Shown piece by piece: positions 1-9,360 of a DNA stretch of 64,000 nucleotides. Source of the stretch: DASUPK01 sp963800285 (lineage in GTDB: Bacteria; Actinomycetota; Thermoleophilia; Solirubrobacterales; 70-9); contig CAWDAL010000009.1 of the NCBI GenBank assembly GCA_963800285.1, forward strand, positions 62,001 to 126,000, given 5' to 3'. The notes beneath the pieces are model-generated. The model did no database searches and was not told the DNA's origin. It was given only the letters and a program-made list of their open reading frames with translations. Numbering within the stretch: the first letter of the stretch is position 1; each line of letters begins with the position of its first letter. The translations under genes were made by a program, and so were the position numbers.

Positions 1-2
1 AC

Positions 3-284
3 GTCGAGGTGATCTTCCGAATGACTCCAGAGGATTTGGATAGACCGGCCTTCGATCTCGACAACTTCGCCAAGCCTGTCCTCGACACACTCTTCACCTC
101 GCAGAACGTCTCGCCGAGAGTCACCGGCGTGCTTCTCCCGGTGAACGACACGTGGGTATTCCGGCTCGTCCTTGAGAAGGTCGGAGTGGAGACTCCGCAG
201 GACCAGGGTGCCGACATCACGGTCATTTCGCACCCACCGGGTACCCCGGATCTCAGCGCTGCTTCGGCTTCTCCCTCCGCGTGA
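3..284 (+). CDS. RusA-like endonuclease, 3' fragment (cut by window edge)
   Basis: The frame is open to the left edge and ends in TGA at 282-284, so only the C-terminal ~93 residues are visible. The segment FDLDNFAKPVLDTL matches the D-x-D-N-x-x-K-P-x-x-D core of RusA-type Holliday-junction resolvases, where the aspartates bind the catalytic metal; PVNDTWV further on could correspond to the later acidic motif. RusA proteins are often phage- or element-borne, but no other phage gene is visible. The GTG at 9 is probably internal, because codons before it are open. The assignment rests on one motif and is tentative. Confidence 0.45.
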   Translation, partial: VEVIFRMTPEDLDRPAFDLDNFAKPVLDTLFTSQNVSPRVTGVLLPVNDTWVFRLVLEKVGVETPQDQGADITVISHPPGTPDLSAASASPSA

Positions 285-1061
285 AAGCAGAAGTCAGGTT
301 CGCCGCCCCGAGATAGCCGCTTTGGACGAAAAACGGCACTTTGGATGAGTAGCGCGTCATGTCAGCCCACGAGTGTGGGTTACTAACTGGCTCTAGATAC
401 CGGGGCTGGGCTGGGAGCCGATCGTGCGTAGCGCCGACCCCAGGCAGATCGCCGCCGCCCAGGGGATCAGGCTGAGCCTCGAACAGGATCCGGCGCTGGT
501 CCCGCTGGAGACCCTGCCGGGCAAGGACCACTACGAGTTCCCGGCCCCCGAGGAGCCGCCCTGGCGCTGGTCGATTCCATCGCGCCCGCCAACATGAGCG
601 GCTGCCACGCACACCATGGCCGAATCACGCATGCTGCTCCGCCTCCCGGCTCGCGGACCCTGCGCCGGGCGGCGCGCCGGCGGTCGCCCGCAAGCTCCTG
701 ATCGCGGCCTGGCACATGCTCTCGCGCCGCGAGGCCTTCAAACAACCTGCCTCGGCGAACTTCAGCTGCTTTCTGACCGCCTGACGGTCCCGCATGGAAT
801 TGAGCGGCCGAGGCCGCTCCCAGGACCGATCTGCGCCCCGAGCGCCGAAAGAGAAATGAGTCCAACTCATCCACCTGCTGGGAGCGGACCGATGACACCT
901 TCGGCGGCGGGGCGATCACCCCCTTAACAGCTTGGGTCGTCTTCAAAGAGAAAGCGGCCCTCTTGACTTGCCGAAGATCACGTCAATCTGCTCGCCGGTC
1001 GCCGGGCGACAGGATTAGGCAGCGAGCTGCCCGCGGGGCGCAAGACGGACGGACGTGCGGA
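285..1061. other. About 780 bp without a convincing gene
   Basis: Several overlapping open frames cover this stretch on both strands, but none has a good ribosome binding site or a recognisable family, and they overlap mutually. The least bad candidate is a 57-codon frame on the plus strand from GTG 424 to TGA 597 whose composition looks protein-like; it may be a remnant. A small hairpin (CCCAC-gagt-GTGGG) lies near 367-380. No terminal repeats or att-like duplications were seen. Confidence 0.4.
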
Positions 1062-3881
1062 CTAGTTGTGGTTGTGGCGCCGCGCCCGTCCTGCTCGGCG
1101 GCGCTCCGCGCGCAGCATGCGCTTCAGGTCGCGCATGAAGCGGCGCGGATGGGCCAGCGCCTGGTTGCCGCTCTGGTCGCGGTCGCTGCTGTCCTCGGCG
1201 GAGCCGTTCGGGCCCGGCGGCGGCGGCTTTGCGGCCGCACCGTGCCGGTAGCGCCAGAGGATCCCGTCCAGACGCCGCTGCGGGACCTGGTCGAGCGCGT
1301 TCAGCGGCAGCCCGGCCGAGGCCCGCACGTTCGCCGAGGTGGCCGGGTTTCTCCCGGTCAGGTTCACCGACGGCACGATCGCGTCGTATGGGGCGCCGTT
1401 GCCCGGGGTCGCGGTCATCGCGTTGTAGAGCGGAACCGCGAGGGCCTCGGCGAGGTGAAGCGGCCGAAGCCCGGCGATGATCTCCAGGGTGCGGAGGAGG
1501 GAGAGCTGGTCGTACCGATCGTGGACCACGGCGCCGCTTTGCGTGTAGGGGCTGATCACAAGGCTGGGGATGCGATGGGCGTCGACGTGGTCGGCACCGT
1601 CCTGTGAGTCGTCCTCCGCGACAAGGATCAGCGAGCTGTTCCAGATCGGCGAATGCGAGATGAGGTCGACGATCTGACCCAGCGCCCAGTCGTTGTCGGC
1701 GATGTCGGCGTCGGGCGTGCGCGCGCCCGGCAGCACACCCTGGGTGTGGTCGAGCGGCAGCGAGAGGTAGTTGAAGGCCGGGACAGAGTTGGTCGCGACC
1801 TGGGACTCGAAGCGGCTCCTGAAGCAGTCGAAGCGGGAGTGGGAGCCGGGGGACGCGCCTGGGGGCAGCGAGGAGTCGTAGACGTCGGAGCCCGTCCCGA
1901 AGCTCGAGAAGATCGCAATGTCTGAGTCGTAGCAGCCGCCGACGATCTGGACGTCGGAGCGCGAGATGTCGGCCACCTGGGCGTTCTCGGCCGTCGCTTC
2001 CGGGGTTCGGTCCTTGTCGGGGAACGGCGAGAGTCCGGCCAGCGCCTCGCCGTAGTTGTAGAACGAGACGCCTTCGTGCAGAGCACGGTGGAAGAGGTAG
2101 TCGTTCGGCGGCTTGCTCACCTCATAGGCACCGAAGTCGTAGGGACGGCCACGCCCGGCGTAGTTCTGCGGCCAGTTCTTGACGACGTAGTCGGAGACGG
2201 CGCCCGCCGCCGTCCAGTAGTGGCCGTCGATCGAGGCCTCGGAGTCGGCGTAGACGTGATCGAGCAGCGGGAAGCGCCGCACGAGGGCGTGCATGTTGGG
2301 CGTGAAGTGCTCGCCGAACAGGGTCAGATTGGGGTCGCCGTCGCCACGCGGATCGTCGCCGAGCATCTGGTCGTAGGTGCGGTTCTCCCGCACGATGTAG
2401 AAGACGTGCTTGATCGGGCCGCCGGCTCGGATCGGCGTCCCGGCCGGAGGCGACTGGGTGTTGGTGGGGACGATCTGCCGATCGGCGTCGGGGGTGAGCC
2501 TGCGGATGCTGCGGTCGCTGGGGAAGTCCAGGATGCCGGCGTCGCCGCGCACGATCGAGGGCAGGTACTGGAAGCTGTTGATGAAGTCGTCGCTGTCGAG
2601 CGGGGACCTCGGGTCGGGGCCGTTGGGGTTTGGCCCAACGCCGAGGCCGCGAGCGGATATCCAGACGAGCTGGCCCTGCGGGTTGGCCGCCGCCATGGTC
2701 GGATAGGAGCCGACCGGGAGCCGACCGATCAGCTCGAAGGGATGTCGCGGCGGCTGCGACCCGTTGCCGTGGCCGGGCGAGCCGCAGCGATCGGCGTCGG
2801 ACAGCGCGAAGACGGCGACGGCGTCCTCCCCGGAGTCGGCCGACAGCAGGTCACAGCCGTCAGGGGTGACGCTGACGTAGCTTGGGGTAGTTCCGGTCCC
2901 CTGCGGGCGCGCCAGCGACAGCGTCCTGTCCACGGTCATCGTGTCGGTGTCAATCACCGCGATCACGTCCTGGTTGGCATTGGCGACGAACGCCAGCGGC
3001 GCCTTCGGATCAACCGCCATCCCCTCCGGGTGCGAGAGGTGCGGGCCGACCTGGATGCTCTTAACGACGCTGCCGGTCGCGAGGTCGATCACCGACACAG
3101 TCCCCTCGGTCTCGCTCGTGACCAGCCCGAAACGCCCGTCGTTGGTGATTGCGGCGCCGTAGGGGTAGTGGCCGACGCCGACGTAGCGGACCGACTGCGT
3201 CTGGGTGTTGATCACCGCCGCCGCGTCGGCGAGGTTGAGCGCCGCCAGCAGCGTCTTCCCGTCCGGGCTCACCGCCAGGTCCCGCGGCCAGGACTCCGTC
3301 GCCGAGCCGGGCGGGAAGGTCTGATACGGCGGCGTGCCCGCAGGGGGCGGCACCGGTATCACGCCGTCGCGCTGGGCGATCCCGCTTCCCGGGTCGTAGG
3401 TGAGGACGTGGATCACGTCGCCGCCGCGGCCCGGCACGCTAGGCGGCGTCTGCTGGTCCTTGTGCGGCGAGTCGGCGACGCCGGATACGTAGGCGGTGTG
3501 GCCGTCAGGGGCCATCGCGATGCCGCCGCTCAGCCCCGGCATCTGGATCGTCTGGACGACGTCGTCGACGCCGGCGTTGCCGTTGCCGTGCCTCGGCGCC
3601 GCGCGGACGATCCGGATGTCGTTGCGGCCCCGGCCCGTGGAAAGGGTCCACAGGAAGCGGCCGTCGGTCGTGAGCGCGCCACCGGTCGGGAAGTTCCCGA
3701 GCTCCGTCAGCTTGCCCACCGGATCCAGCTTGCGACCGGTCGGCTGGATGCGGTTGCTCGGTCCGATCACCCCCAGCTGTGCCGCGGCGGCCCAGGCCGC
3801 ACCAACGGTGAGCAAAAGCGCAAGCGCCGCTACCGCCGTCCTTGGCCCACGAAACCTGAACATCGGGCGCAAGCTTTTCAC
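1062..3881 (-). CDS. Secreted YncE-type beta-propeller / phosphoesterase fusion
   Basis: 939 aa. An N-terminal signal peptide (hydrophobic run about residues 12-32) is followed by YVTN/YncE-like beta-propeller repeats to about residue 380 (for example AVSPDGKTLLAALNLADAAA, VNTQTQS) and then a phosphoesterase domain of the PF04185 type with FYIVRENRTYDQMLGD, SEASIDGHYW and DHVDAHRIPSLVISPYT, which hold the metal and phosphate ligands of this alkaline-phosphatase-like superfamily. The last ~45 residues are proline-rich and then strongly basic. Propeller-phosphoesterase fusions are common exported proteins in soil actinobacteria; substrate (phosphomonoester, phospholipid) is unknown. GTG 3881 is preceded by GGGGCGA; ATG at 3863 is the alternative start. 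It opens a block of exported hydrolases and is divergent from the acid phosphatase at 4002. Confidence 0.85.
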   Translation of the reverse strand: MKSLRPMFRFRGPRTAVAALALLLTVGAAWAAAAQLGVIGPSNRIQPTGRKLDPVGKLTELGNFPTGGALTTDGRFLWTLSTGRGRNDIRIVRAAPRHGNGNAGVDDVVQTIQMPGLSGGIAMAPDGHTAYVSGVADSPHKDQQTPPSVPGRGGDVIHVLTYDPGSGIAQRDGVIPVPPPAGTPPYQTFPPGSATESWPRDLAVSPDGKTLLAALNLADAAAVINTQTQSVRYVGVGHYPYGAAITNDGRFGLVTSETEGTVSVIDLATGSVVKSIQVGPHLSHPEGMAVDPKAPLAFVANANQDVIAVIDTDTMTVDRTLSLARPQGTGTTPSYVSVTPDGCDLLSADSGEDAVAVFALSDADRCGSPGHGNGSQPPRHPFELIGRLPVGSYPTMAAANPQGQLVWISARGLGVGPNPNGPDPRSPLDSDDFINSFQYLPSIVRGDAGILDFPSDRSIRRLTPDADRQIVPTNTQSPPAGTPIRAGGPIKHVFYIVRENRTYDQMLGDDPRGDGDPNLTLFGEHFTPNMHALVRRFPLLDHVYADSEASIDGHYWTAAGAVSDYVVKNWPQNYAGRGRPYDFGAYEVSKPPNDYLFHRALHEGVSFYNYGEALAGLSPFPDKDRTPEATAENAQVADISRSDVQIVGGCYDSDIAIFSSFGTGSDVYDSSLPPGASPGSHSRFDCFRSRFESQVATNSVPAFNYLSLPLDHTQGVLPGARTPDADIADNDWALGQIVDLISHSPIWNSSLILVAEDDSQDGADHVDAHRIPSLVISPYTQSGAVVHDRYDQLSLLRTLEIIAGLRPLHLAEALAVPLYNAMTATPGNGAPYDAIVPSVNLTGRNPATSANVRASAGLPLNALDQVPQRRLDGILWRYRHGAAAKPPPPGPNGSAEDSSDRDQSGNQALAHPRRFMRDLKRMLRAERRRAGRARRHNHN

Positions 3882-4001
3882 TTTTTCGCCCCGGTGTGAG
3901 AATCTCGCGCGGCGCTGTCCGCCCGAGATCGAGCCTCGGCATGGCCACTCTCACGCAGGCGCGCTTCTGCTTTCGCGGCCTCGAAATGAAATGATCTTCG
4001 T

Positions 4002-4811
4002 GTGCTGAAGGGAGTTGGATCGCTGTTTCGCGCCACGCTACTGGTGGCGCTGGCTGTCCTGGTCACCGGTGCGATCGCGCTGGCGGCTGGCCTCGGTAGC
4101 TCCGACGACATTCATCAGACTGCGGTCAGCGACGGCACTCCGATCTATGGGATCCATCCCACCGGTGAGGGGCTGCCCCTCGTGGGGGCGAGCGGGACGG
4201 TCGGAGCGGGCGACTACGCTTCGCCGCTTAAGAGTTACCACGATTCTGGCGCCTACACGCAGGACCTGGGTGCGGTCGACCAGAAAGCCGAAGACTTCCT
4301 CGGTCGACGACATTACCCGCGGTGCCCGGCTGCCGCAGCCGCGAACCCCGGGTGCCGGCGCCCCGCACTCGTTCTCGACATCGACGAGACCTCGCTCTCC
4401 AACTACACGAACCTCGCTGCGTCCAATTTCACCAACACCACCGGCCAGCTGGCGATCGGGGTGATCGCGGGTAACGATCCCGTGATACAGCCGACCCTCG
4501 ACCTTTACAACTTCGCCAAGTCGCACGGTTTCGCGGTCTTCTTCATCACCGGCCGCCCGGCCAGCATTCCATTGGTGCGCACGCAGACTGAGGCGAACCT
4601 GCAGAGCGCCGGGTTCCACAACTGGAACGGCCTGATCCTCAACCCGAGCCCAGGGGGCTCGGTAATCCCCTACAAGAGCGGTGAGCGCGCCAAGATCGAG
4701 CAGCAGGGCTACGACATCGTGGCCAACGTCGGCGACCAGGAAAGCGACTTGCGGGGCGGACACGCCGATCGCGCCTTCAGGCTGCCCGACCCGTTCTACT
4801 TCATTGGCTAG
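4002..4811 (+). CDS. HAD-type acid phosphatase (class B/IIIB-like), secreted
   Basis: 269 aa. An N-terminal hydrophobic helix (residues ~9-30) indicates export or membrane anchoring. The core begins with LVLDIDETSLSNY, the DxDxT nucleophile motif of HAD acid phosphatases (PF03767), followed by FFITGRP (motif II) and VGDQESDL (motif IV, binding Mg2+). Family members hydrolyse phosphomonoesters outside the cytoplasm. It sits beside another predicted extracytoplasmic phosphoesterase on the opposite strand, consistent with phosphate scavenging. GTG 4002 is the only start giving an intact signal sequence. No clear ribosome binding site is visible. Confidence 0.85.
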   Translation: MLKGVGSLFRATLLVALAVLVTGAIALAAGLGSSDDIHQTAVSDGTPIYGIHPTGEGLPLVGASGTVGAGDYASPLKSYHDSGAYTQDLGAVDQKAEDFLGRRHYPRCPAAAAANPGCRRPALVLDIDETSLSNYTNLAASNFTNTTGQLAIGVIAGNDPVIQPTLDLYNFAKSHGFAVFFITGRPASIPLVRTQTEANLQSAGFHNWNGLILNPSPGGSVIPYKSGERAKIEQQGYDIVANVGDQESDLRGGHADRAFRLPDPFYFIG

Positions 4812-4934
4812 CTAAAGCGGACAAGTTGACGACTAATCGCCCGGGCTGTTACCGAGATAGTCTTTTCGGTGGCGGCGACGCCGCGATCCTCCTTCAGCAC
4901 GACCGTCAGCGGAAGACACCGGAGGGGAGTTTCA

Positions 4935-6053
4935 ATGCGCAGATCAGTGCTCGTTCTTGCCGTTTGTGTCCTTGCCTCGGCCGCGTACGCGATTGCGACA
5001 TCCTCGGCGGCAGCGGCAGAGCCCGTATGGCTTTGCAAGCCCGGCATTGCCGACAACCCCTGCGAACCCGGCTTCGACACCACCGTGATATCGCCAACTG
5101 GCGAGCCGCTTCACGTCAAGCACGAGAAGGCGAAGAAGCACCCCAAGATCGACTGCTTCTACGTCTATCCCACGGTCAGCGATCAGCCGACCGGTAACGC
5201 GAACCTCGACATCGACCCCGAGGAGCGCTCGATCGCGCTGTACCAGGCCGCCCGCTATTCGCTGCAGTGCCGGGTCTTCGCCCCGATGTACCGGCAGCTC
5301 ACCCTGGCGGGGATCACCGGCGGGGCTCAGGGAGATCCCGCGCTTGCATACTCCGACGTCCTCAACGCTTGGAACGACTACCTGCAGAAGTACAACGATG
5401 GCCGCGGCGTTGTCCTGATCGGCCACTCACAGGGCACCTTTGTCCTGCGGCAGCTGATCAGCCAGGAGATAGATCCGAATCCGGCAGAGCGTGCCAAGTT
5501 GGTCTCGGCGCTCCTGCTTGGCGGCAACGTCACCGTCCAACAGGGCAGCGACGTCGGCGGCGACTTCCAGCACATCCCGGCCTGCCATTCGGAGGCTCAG
5601 GTGGGTTGCGTGGTCGCCTTCTCCACCTTCGACGGGCCGGTGCCCGCGAACGCCTTGTTCGGGCACACCAGCATCGCGGGGCTGCAGGTGCTGTGCAGGA
5701 ACCCGGCCGCGCTGGGCGGCGGCTCGGCGCCGCTGGACACGGTGTTCCCGACGGAGCCCTTCGCGCCGGGCACGATTCTCGGCTTGCTAACCCCGCTGGT
5801 CGGATTCACCGTGCCGCAGGTCTCCACCCCTTGGGTCGAGGCTGAGGGCGCCTACAACGGCCACTGCTCATCGGCGGACAACGCCAACGTCCTTCAGATC
5901 GCCGAACAGAACGGAGCCGCACATCTGAACCCGATTCCGGACGCCACCTGGGGCTTGCATCTGGTCGACGCCAACATCGCCCTTGGCGATCAGGTCGACC
6001 TGATCCGCTCTCAGGCCAAGGCGTTCAAGCACGCATCCAAGCATCACGACTAG
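4935..6053 (+). CDS. Secreted DUF3089-family lipase-like alpha/beta hydrolase
   Basis: 372 aa from ATG 4935, chosen because GGAGGGG lies just upstream and the start is directly followed by a signal peptide (RRSVLVLAVCVLASAAYA). The mature protein has CFYVYPTVS near the start and the nucleophile elbow VLIGHSQGTFVL (Ser in GHSQG), both typical of DUF3089 (PF11288) hydrolases. A likely late catalytic His is in WGLHLVDANIA. Paired cysteines suggest disulfides after export. Substrate is not predictable; lipid or ester hydrolysis is likely. It is separate from its neighbours (about 120 bp on each side). Confidence 0.85.
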   Translation: MRRSVLVLAVCVLASAAYAIATSSAAAAEPVWLCKPGIADNPCEPGFDTTVISPTGEPLHVKHEKAKKHPKIDCFYVYPTVSDQPTGNANLDIDPEERSIALYQAARYSLQCRVFAPMYRQLTLAGITGGAQGDPALAYSDVLNAWNDYLQKYNDGRGVVLIGHSQGTFVLRQLISQEIDPNPAERAKLVSALLLGGNVTVQQGSDVGGDFQHIPACHSEAQVGCVVAFSTFDGPVPANALFGHTSIAGLQVLCRNPAALGGGSAPLDTVFPTEPFAPGTILGLLTPLVGFTVPQVSTPWVEAEGAYNGHCSSADNANVLQIAEQNGAAHLNPIPDATWGLHLVDANIALGDQVDLIRSQAKAFKHASKHHD

Positions 6054-6182
6054 CCGCGCCGCTGGCCGCTGGGGCCTCAGTCGCCTCCGCAGGGGATCGG
6101 CCCGCCCCGAAACGCCGCATAAAGGGGCAGAAGACCTCCAAACGGCCGGCATTCGTCTGGGACTAGCCAGTTCCCCGCGTCG

Positions 6183-7520
6183 CTAGTGCTCGAAGTCGTT
6201 GAACTGCACCGTGACCGTGTTGTTGGACGACGGGTAGTTGGGGAAGCTCGCCGCGCGAGCCGGCCCCGATCCCCGAGAGGTGAGTACCACTCGTACCGTC
6301 CCCGTCGGCGGCGAAGCTGCGGGAATGTACAGGTCCACGGCGCTCAGGAACGGAAGGCCGAAGAACACGGGGATCGGTGCGCTGACGTCGCTCTGCCCGT
6401 CGGAGCCCTGGTCGAACGCGAACATCGCGATCGTCCTGTTGCTGATCGGGCTGGTCGCGGCGTTGATGACGTTCGTTCCGTTGACCGTGAGCACGTCGTT
6501 CTCCGAGCCCTGATCGCCCCAGAGCTCCTTGTACCTGGTCATGATCAAGTTGACGTGGTTCGGGCTGCGGGACTGGATCAAGTCGAAGCTGGTGCCCGGC
6601 ACGTTCGTAAGCAGCCGGATCAGATGGTCGCTGCGCCGGAACGGCTCATAGAAGAAGTGATGGAACTGTCCCTGCTGCTGGAGGACGAACTCGTACCGCT
6701 TCCCGCTCTGGACCTTGACGGGTCCCCAAGACCCGTCGCTCGCCAGGGCGGGGGTCGCGACCGGGTGCGCGATCCGCCGGCCGTTTGAAGCCTTCACCCT
6801 CCAGATCGTCAGCGCGGTACCCGCGGGGACGCCGACGTTCTGCGGGAACAGCACCGCCCGTCCGGCGATCGTGATCTTGCCGTGATCGCGCACGATGTCG
6901 GTCGTATCCGGGACCCGGCCGGTGAAGAACCTGAACATCTCGGCGAAGGACTCCGCCGAGGTCGCCGACTGGACATGCGTCTGGTTGGGGACCGTGACGT
7001 TGATCGCCCCTCCGATCGAGCGACCTGGCGTCCCCCTGCCCGCCCAGATGGCCAGGGTCGGTACGCCGCCCGGCGGCGAGGCCGCCTGTGCACCGTCGAT
7101 GTTCACGTAATGGGCGATGTTCGCGGCGTGTGCGGGAGAGCTGTTGAGGTAGGTCTGGGAGACGGCGGTGCCCAGCGAGTGGCCCAGGAGATCGACCTGG
7201 TCGCGGCCGGTCTCCTGCTTCACCTGGGTGATGAAGACATCGAGCCTCGCCTGGACATCAACCTGCGATTCGACGGAGAAGCTCGAGTCGTACTCGAAGA
7301 CCCGAACGTAGTCGTCCGGATATCCGTTCTCCGTGAAGCGCATCTTCTGCGACTCGAATTGGCCGCCTGACCCGCTGCCACCGTGTACGAAGACCATCGG
7401 GTGGATGCTCGATTGGTCGAGGCCGGACCCGTGCTTCGCGACCGCTGCCGGTGCCGCAAAGAGCAGACCCAGCACTACCGCCAAGAACGTTGCGAGTCGA
7501 AGCGCAAACGGTCTCTTCAT
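6183..7520 (-). CDS. Secreted lipase-like alpha/beta hydrolase
   Basis: 445 aa. The start at 7520 is preferred over the further ATG at 7574, because GGTGGAAGAG precedes it and the signal peptide KRPFALRLATFLAVVLGLLF begins immediately after. The catalytic elbow is LLGHSLGTAVSQTY (Ser in GHSLG) and the oxyanion region is PMVFVHGGSGSGGQ, which fits class-2 lipase-like hydrolases. The C-terminal ~200 residues form beta-rich modules of unclear function, ending in NNTVTVQFNDFEH. It is divergent from the sialidase-like gene at 7573, with a dyad between them. Confidence 0.8.
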   Translation of the reverse strand: MKRPFALRLATFLAVVLGLLFAAPAAVAKHGSGLDQSSIHPMVFVHGGSGSGGQFESQKMRFTENGYPDDYVRVFEYDSSFSVESQVDVQARLDVFITQVKQETGRDQVDLLGHSLGTAVSQTYLNSSPAHAANIAHYVNIDGAQAASPPGGVPTLAIWAGRGTPGRSIGGAINVTVPNQTHVQSATSAESFAEMFRFFTGRVPDTTDIVRDHGKITIAGRAVLFPQNVGVPAGTALTIWRVKASNGRRIAHPVATPALASDGSWGPVKVQSGKRYEFVLQQQGQFHHFFYEPFRRSDHLIRLLTNVPGTSFDLIQSRSPNHVNLIMTRYKELWGDQGSENDVLTVNGTNVINAATSPISNRTIAMFAFDQGSDGQSDVSAPIPVFFGLPFLSAVDLYIPAASPPTGTVRVVLTSRGSGPARAASFPNYPSSNNTVTVQFNDFEH

Positions 7521-7555
7521 CTCTTCCACCTTGTGATCAAAGCTCGCGGACACAT

Positions 7556-7579
7556 GATACAAATATCGCGGCATGTATC
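7556..7579. promoter_or_regulatory. Dyad GATACA-N12-TGTATC between divergent genes
   Basis: GATACA (7556-7561) and TGTATC (7574-7579) form a perfect 6-bp inverted repeat with 12 bp between, located between the starts of the divergent hydrolase and Asp-box genes and overlapping the annotated ATG 7573. It could be an operator. Because 6-bp arms can occur by chance, confidence is low. Confidence 0.3.
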
Positions 7580-8961
7580 AAAGCCTGGCTCGCACTTGCG
7601 TGTCTCGAGCTGGCAGGGTGGGGGTCCTGGCGCTGAGCGTGGTCATGGCGCTGGTGGCGTCGGTGGCATCCTCGGCCGCGGCGAAGCAGGGCCCCGAAGG
7701 ACCGGGTTGCGATCCATCGCGGCCCGCCGTTGCTCACTACGGCGGCGCGGTTCCAGCTCCCGGCGTGCGGGCCTCTGCCCCGGTGCCATGCATGGCTTTC
7801 GTCGGGACGACCAGCGAGGCGGGCTCGGTCGGGGTCACGCCCGCGGGATCACTCTTCTATGCGCCGCTGCTCGAGAACACCTCCCCGCCGCCGCAGAACA
7901 CACTGCAGGGGCCAGAGTGGGTCGTCCGCTCACGGGACCTGGGAGCGACCTGGTCCAAGCTTGACTCCGGGGGGCCGACCACGGGCGGTCTGGTGCCACC
8001 CTGGATGAGCATCGACCCCGAGACGTCACGAATCTGGTTCGCCACTACGCAGCCAGATCTCTGCGGCGCACGGATCTCATGGAGCGACGACGATGGCGAC
8101 CATTGGCAAACCAACCCCTCGGTCGGCTGCCCCGCCCAGGGAGGGGAGAAGCTGCTGGAAGGCCCGCCGCCTCCCTCCGGACCGCAGGCGGCCGGCTATC
8201 CCCACGTGGTCTACTACTGCGCGAACGCGACCGATATCGCTTCCAGCAACCTGTGGTGCTACAGGTCGCTCGATGGTGGTCTGAGCTTCAGCTTCACCGG
8301 CGCCTTTCCCGATCCCACGCCGCCGCCGGGCTGCACGGAGCGTCACCCCTCGCGACCCGGCGTCGCCGGTCCCGACGGGGTGCTCTACTTCCCGACCGAG
8401 CTGTGCGGAGCCCTAGGCGTCGCGATCAGCCACGACGAGGGTGCGAGCTGGCAGTTCCGCCCGATCGTCGGCTCTGGGCTCGAGGACATCTACACATCGG
8501 GAACCGCCGCCGACCTCCACGGCAACCTCTACTTCGCGTGGAGGGGCCCCGGCGCCCTCCCCTACCTGAGCACGTCGACCGATCACGGCGCCAGCTGGAA
8601 CCCGCCAATGATGGTCGCGCCCCCCGGCGTGCAGAGCGTGCGACGCGTGGCGGTGGCGGTTCGCAGGCGCGGGGAGGTGGCGCTCTCATACCTCGGAACC
8701 ACCGACGGCGCTCACTTCAATGGCTACATAACCGAGACTCACAACGTCTTCACCGGGCGACCGCGCTTCTGGAGCGCCTCGGTGAACGACCCCGCCGAGC
8801 CTCTGGTCAACGCCGCGGACAGCGAGACGTTCGGCGACCGCTTCTTCTACGGCACCGACACGATTGCGCCGGATGGCACCGCCTGGGCCGGCTTTCACTG
8901 CGCCAGGACCATCCCCTGTCCTGGCCAGCGGATCGGAGTCGTCGGGCGACTGGCCAAGTAA
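7573..8961 (+). CDS. Secreted sialidase-like Asp-box (BNR) repeat protein
   Basis: 462 aa. Signal peptide around residues 16-37 (VGVLALSVVMALVASVASSA). At least five Asp-box/BNR turns are visible: SRDLGATWSKL, SDDDGDHWQ, SLDGGLSFSF, SHDEGASWQF and STDHGASWNP, which is the pattern of the six-bladed sialidase fold (exo-alpha-sialidases, photosystem-assembly-like and related proteins). The arginine triad of true sialidases was not identified, so enzymatic activity is unproven. ATG 7573 has no ribosome binding site; GTG codons at 7600 or 7618 are alternatives that keep the signal peptide. Confidence 0.75.
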   Translation: MYQSLARTCVSRAGRVGVLALSVVMALVASVASSAAAKQGPEGPGCDPSRPAVAHYGGAVPAPGVRASAPVPCMAFVGTTSEAGSVGVTPAGSLFYAPLLENTSPPPQNTLQGPEWVVRSRDLGATWSKLDSGGPTTGGLVPPWMSIDPETSRIWFATTQPDLCGARISWSDDDGDHWQTNPSVGCPAQGGEKLLEGPPPPSGPQAAGYPHVVYYCANATDIASSNLWCYRSLDGGLSFSFTGAFPDPTPPPGCTERHPSRPGVAGPDGVLYFPTELCGALGVAISHDEGASWQFRPIVGSGLEDIYTSGTAADLHGNLYFAWRGPGALPYLSTSTDHGASWNPPMMVAPPGVQSVRRVAVAVRRRGEVALSYLGTTDGAHFNGYITETHNVFTGRPRFWSASVNDPAEPLVNAADSETFGDRFFYGTDTIAPDGTAWAGFHCARTIPCPGQRIGVVGRLAK

Positions 8962-9360
8962 CGGTCACCCCGGCAGCCACCCCACGCTCGTGACCGATTG
9001 TGGCGGGCCCCGCTCCCCAGAGCCGCATGGCGTCCGCCCGGGGCTTGTTCCCGGCGACGAACTGCTCAAAGTGCCGCTCTTGACTATCCGGTTCCTTCAG
9101 GTTCCACGCGAGTATGTTGCGCGGCACGCTCCCAGCGCAGCCGGGCGGAAAGGGCGCTGGGACCGGGCGCGGAACCTTGGTGGAGCTGGTCGATTGCTGA
9201 CGATCGAGTGCCACCGCTTCGGGTCGAAAGCGGCAACTTCGCTGTGGCTGCCGCAGGTAGGCGGAGGCCGGCCGGCGCGGCCGACACGCAACCGCTTTGG
9301 ACATGGACGTGAGAGGGCGGCCCGAAGCCGCCCTCTCACCGATTCCAGCTGTAGGGCCGC
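8962..9360. other. 400 bp gene-free gap with hairpins
   Basis: No convincing gene is seen. It contains CGGTCAC...GTGACCG (8962-8968/8990-8996), directly after the stop of the Asp-box gene, a TCCCAGCGC/GCGCTGGGA hairpin near 9128-9162, and the strong terminator-like hairpin annotated at 9311-9337. Confidence 0.5.
9311..9337 (-). terminator. Terminator-like hairpin after the 9361-10095 gene
   Basis: GAGAGGGCGGC (9311-9321) pairs perfectly with GCCGCCCTCTC (9327-9337) around a 5-nt loop, an 11-bp GC-rich stem that lies just past the stop codon of the minus-strand gene. There is no strong U-run, so it may act with Rho or as an mRNA 3' end. Confidence 0.6.

Noticed and set aside
424..597. 57-codon plus-strand frame
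   Set aside because: No ribosome binding site or family; kept only as a comment on the gene-free region.
2076..3899. 607-codon plus-strand frame
   Set aside because: Antisense to the propeller/phosphoesterase gene; its composition is Arg/Val/Gly-rich without any domain.
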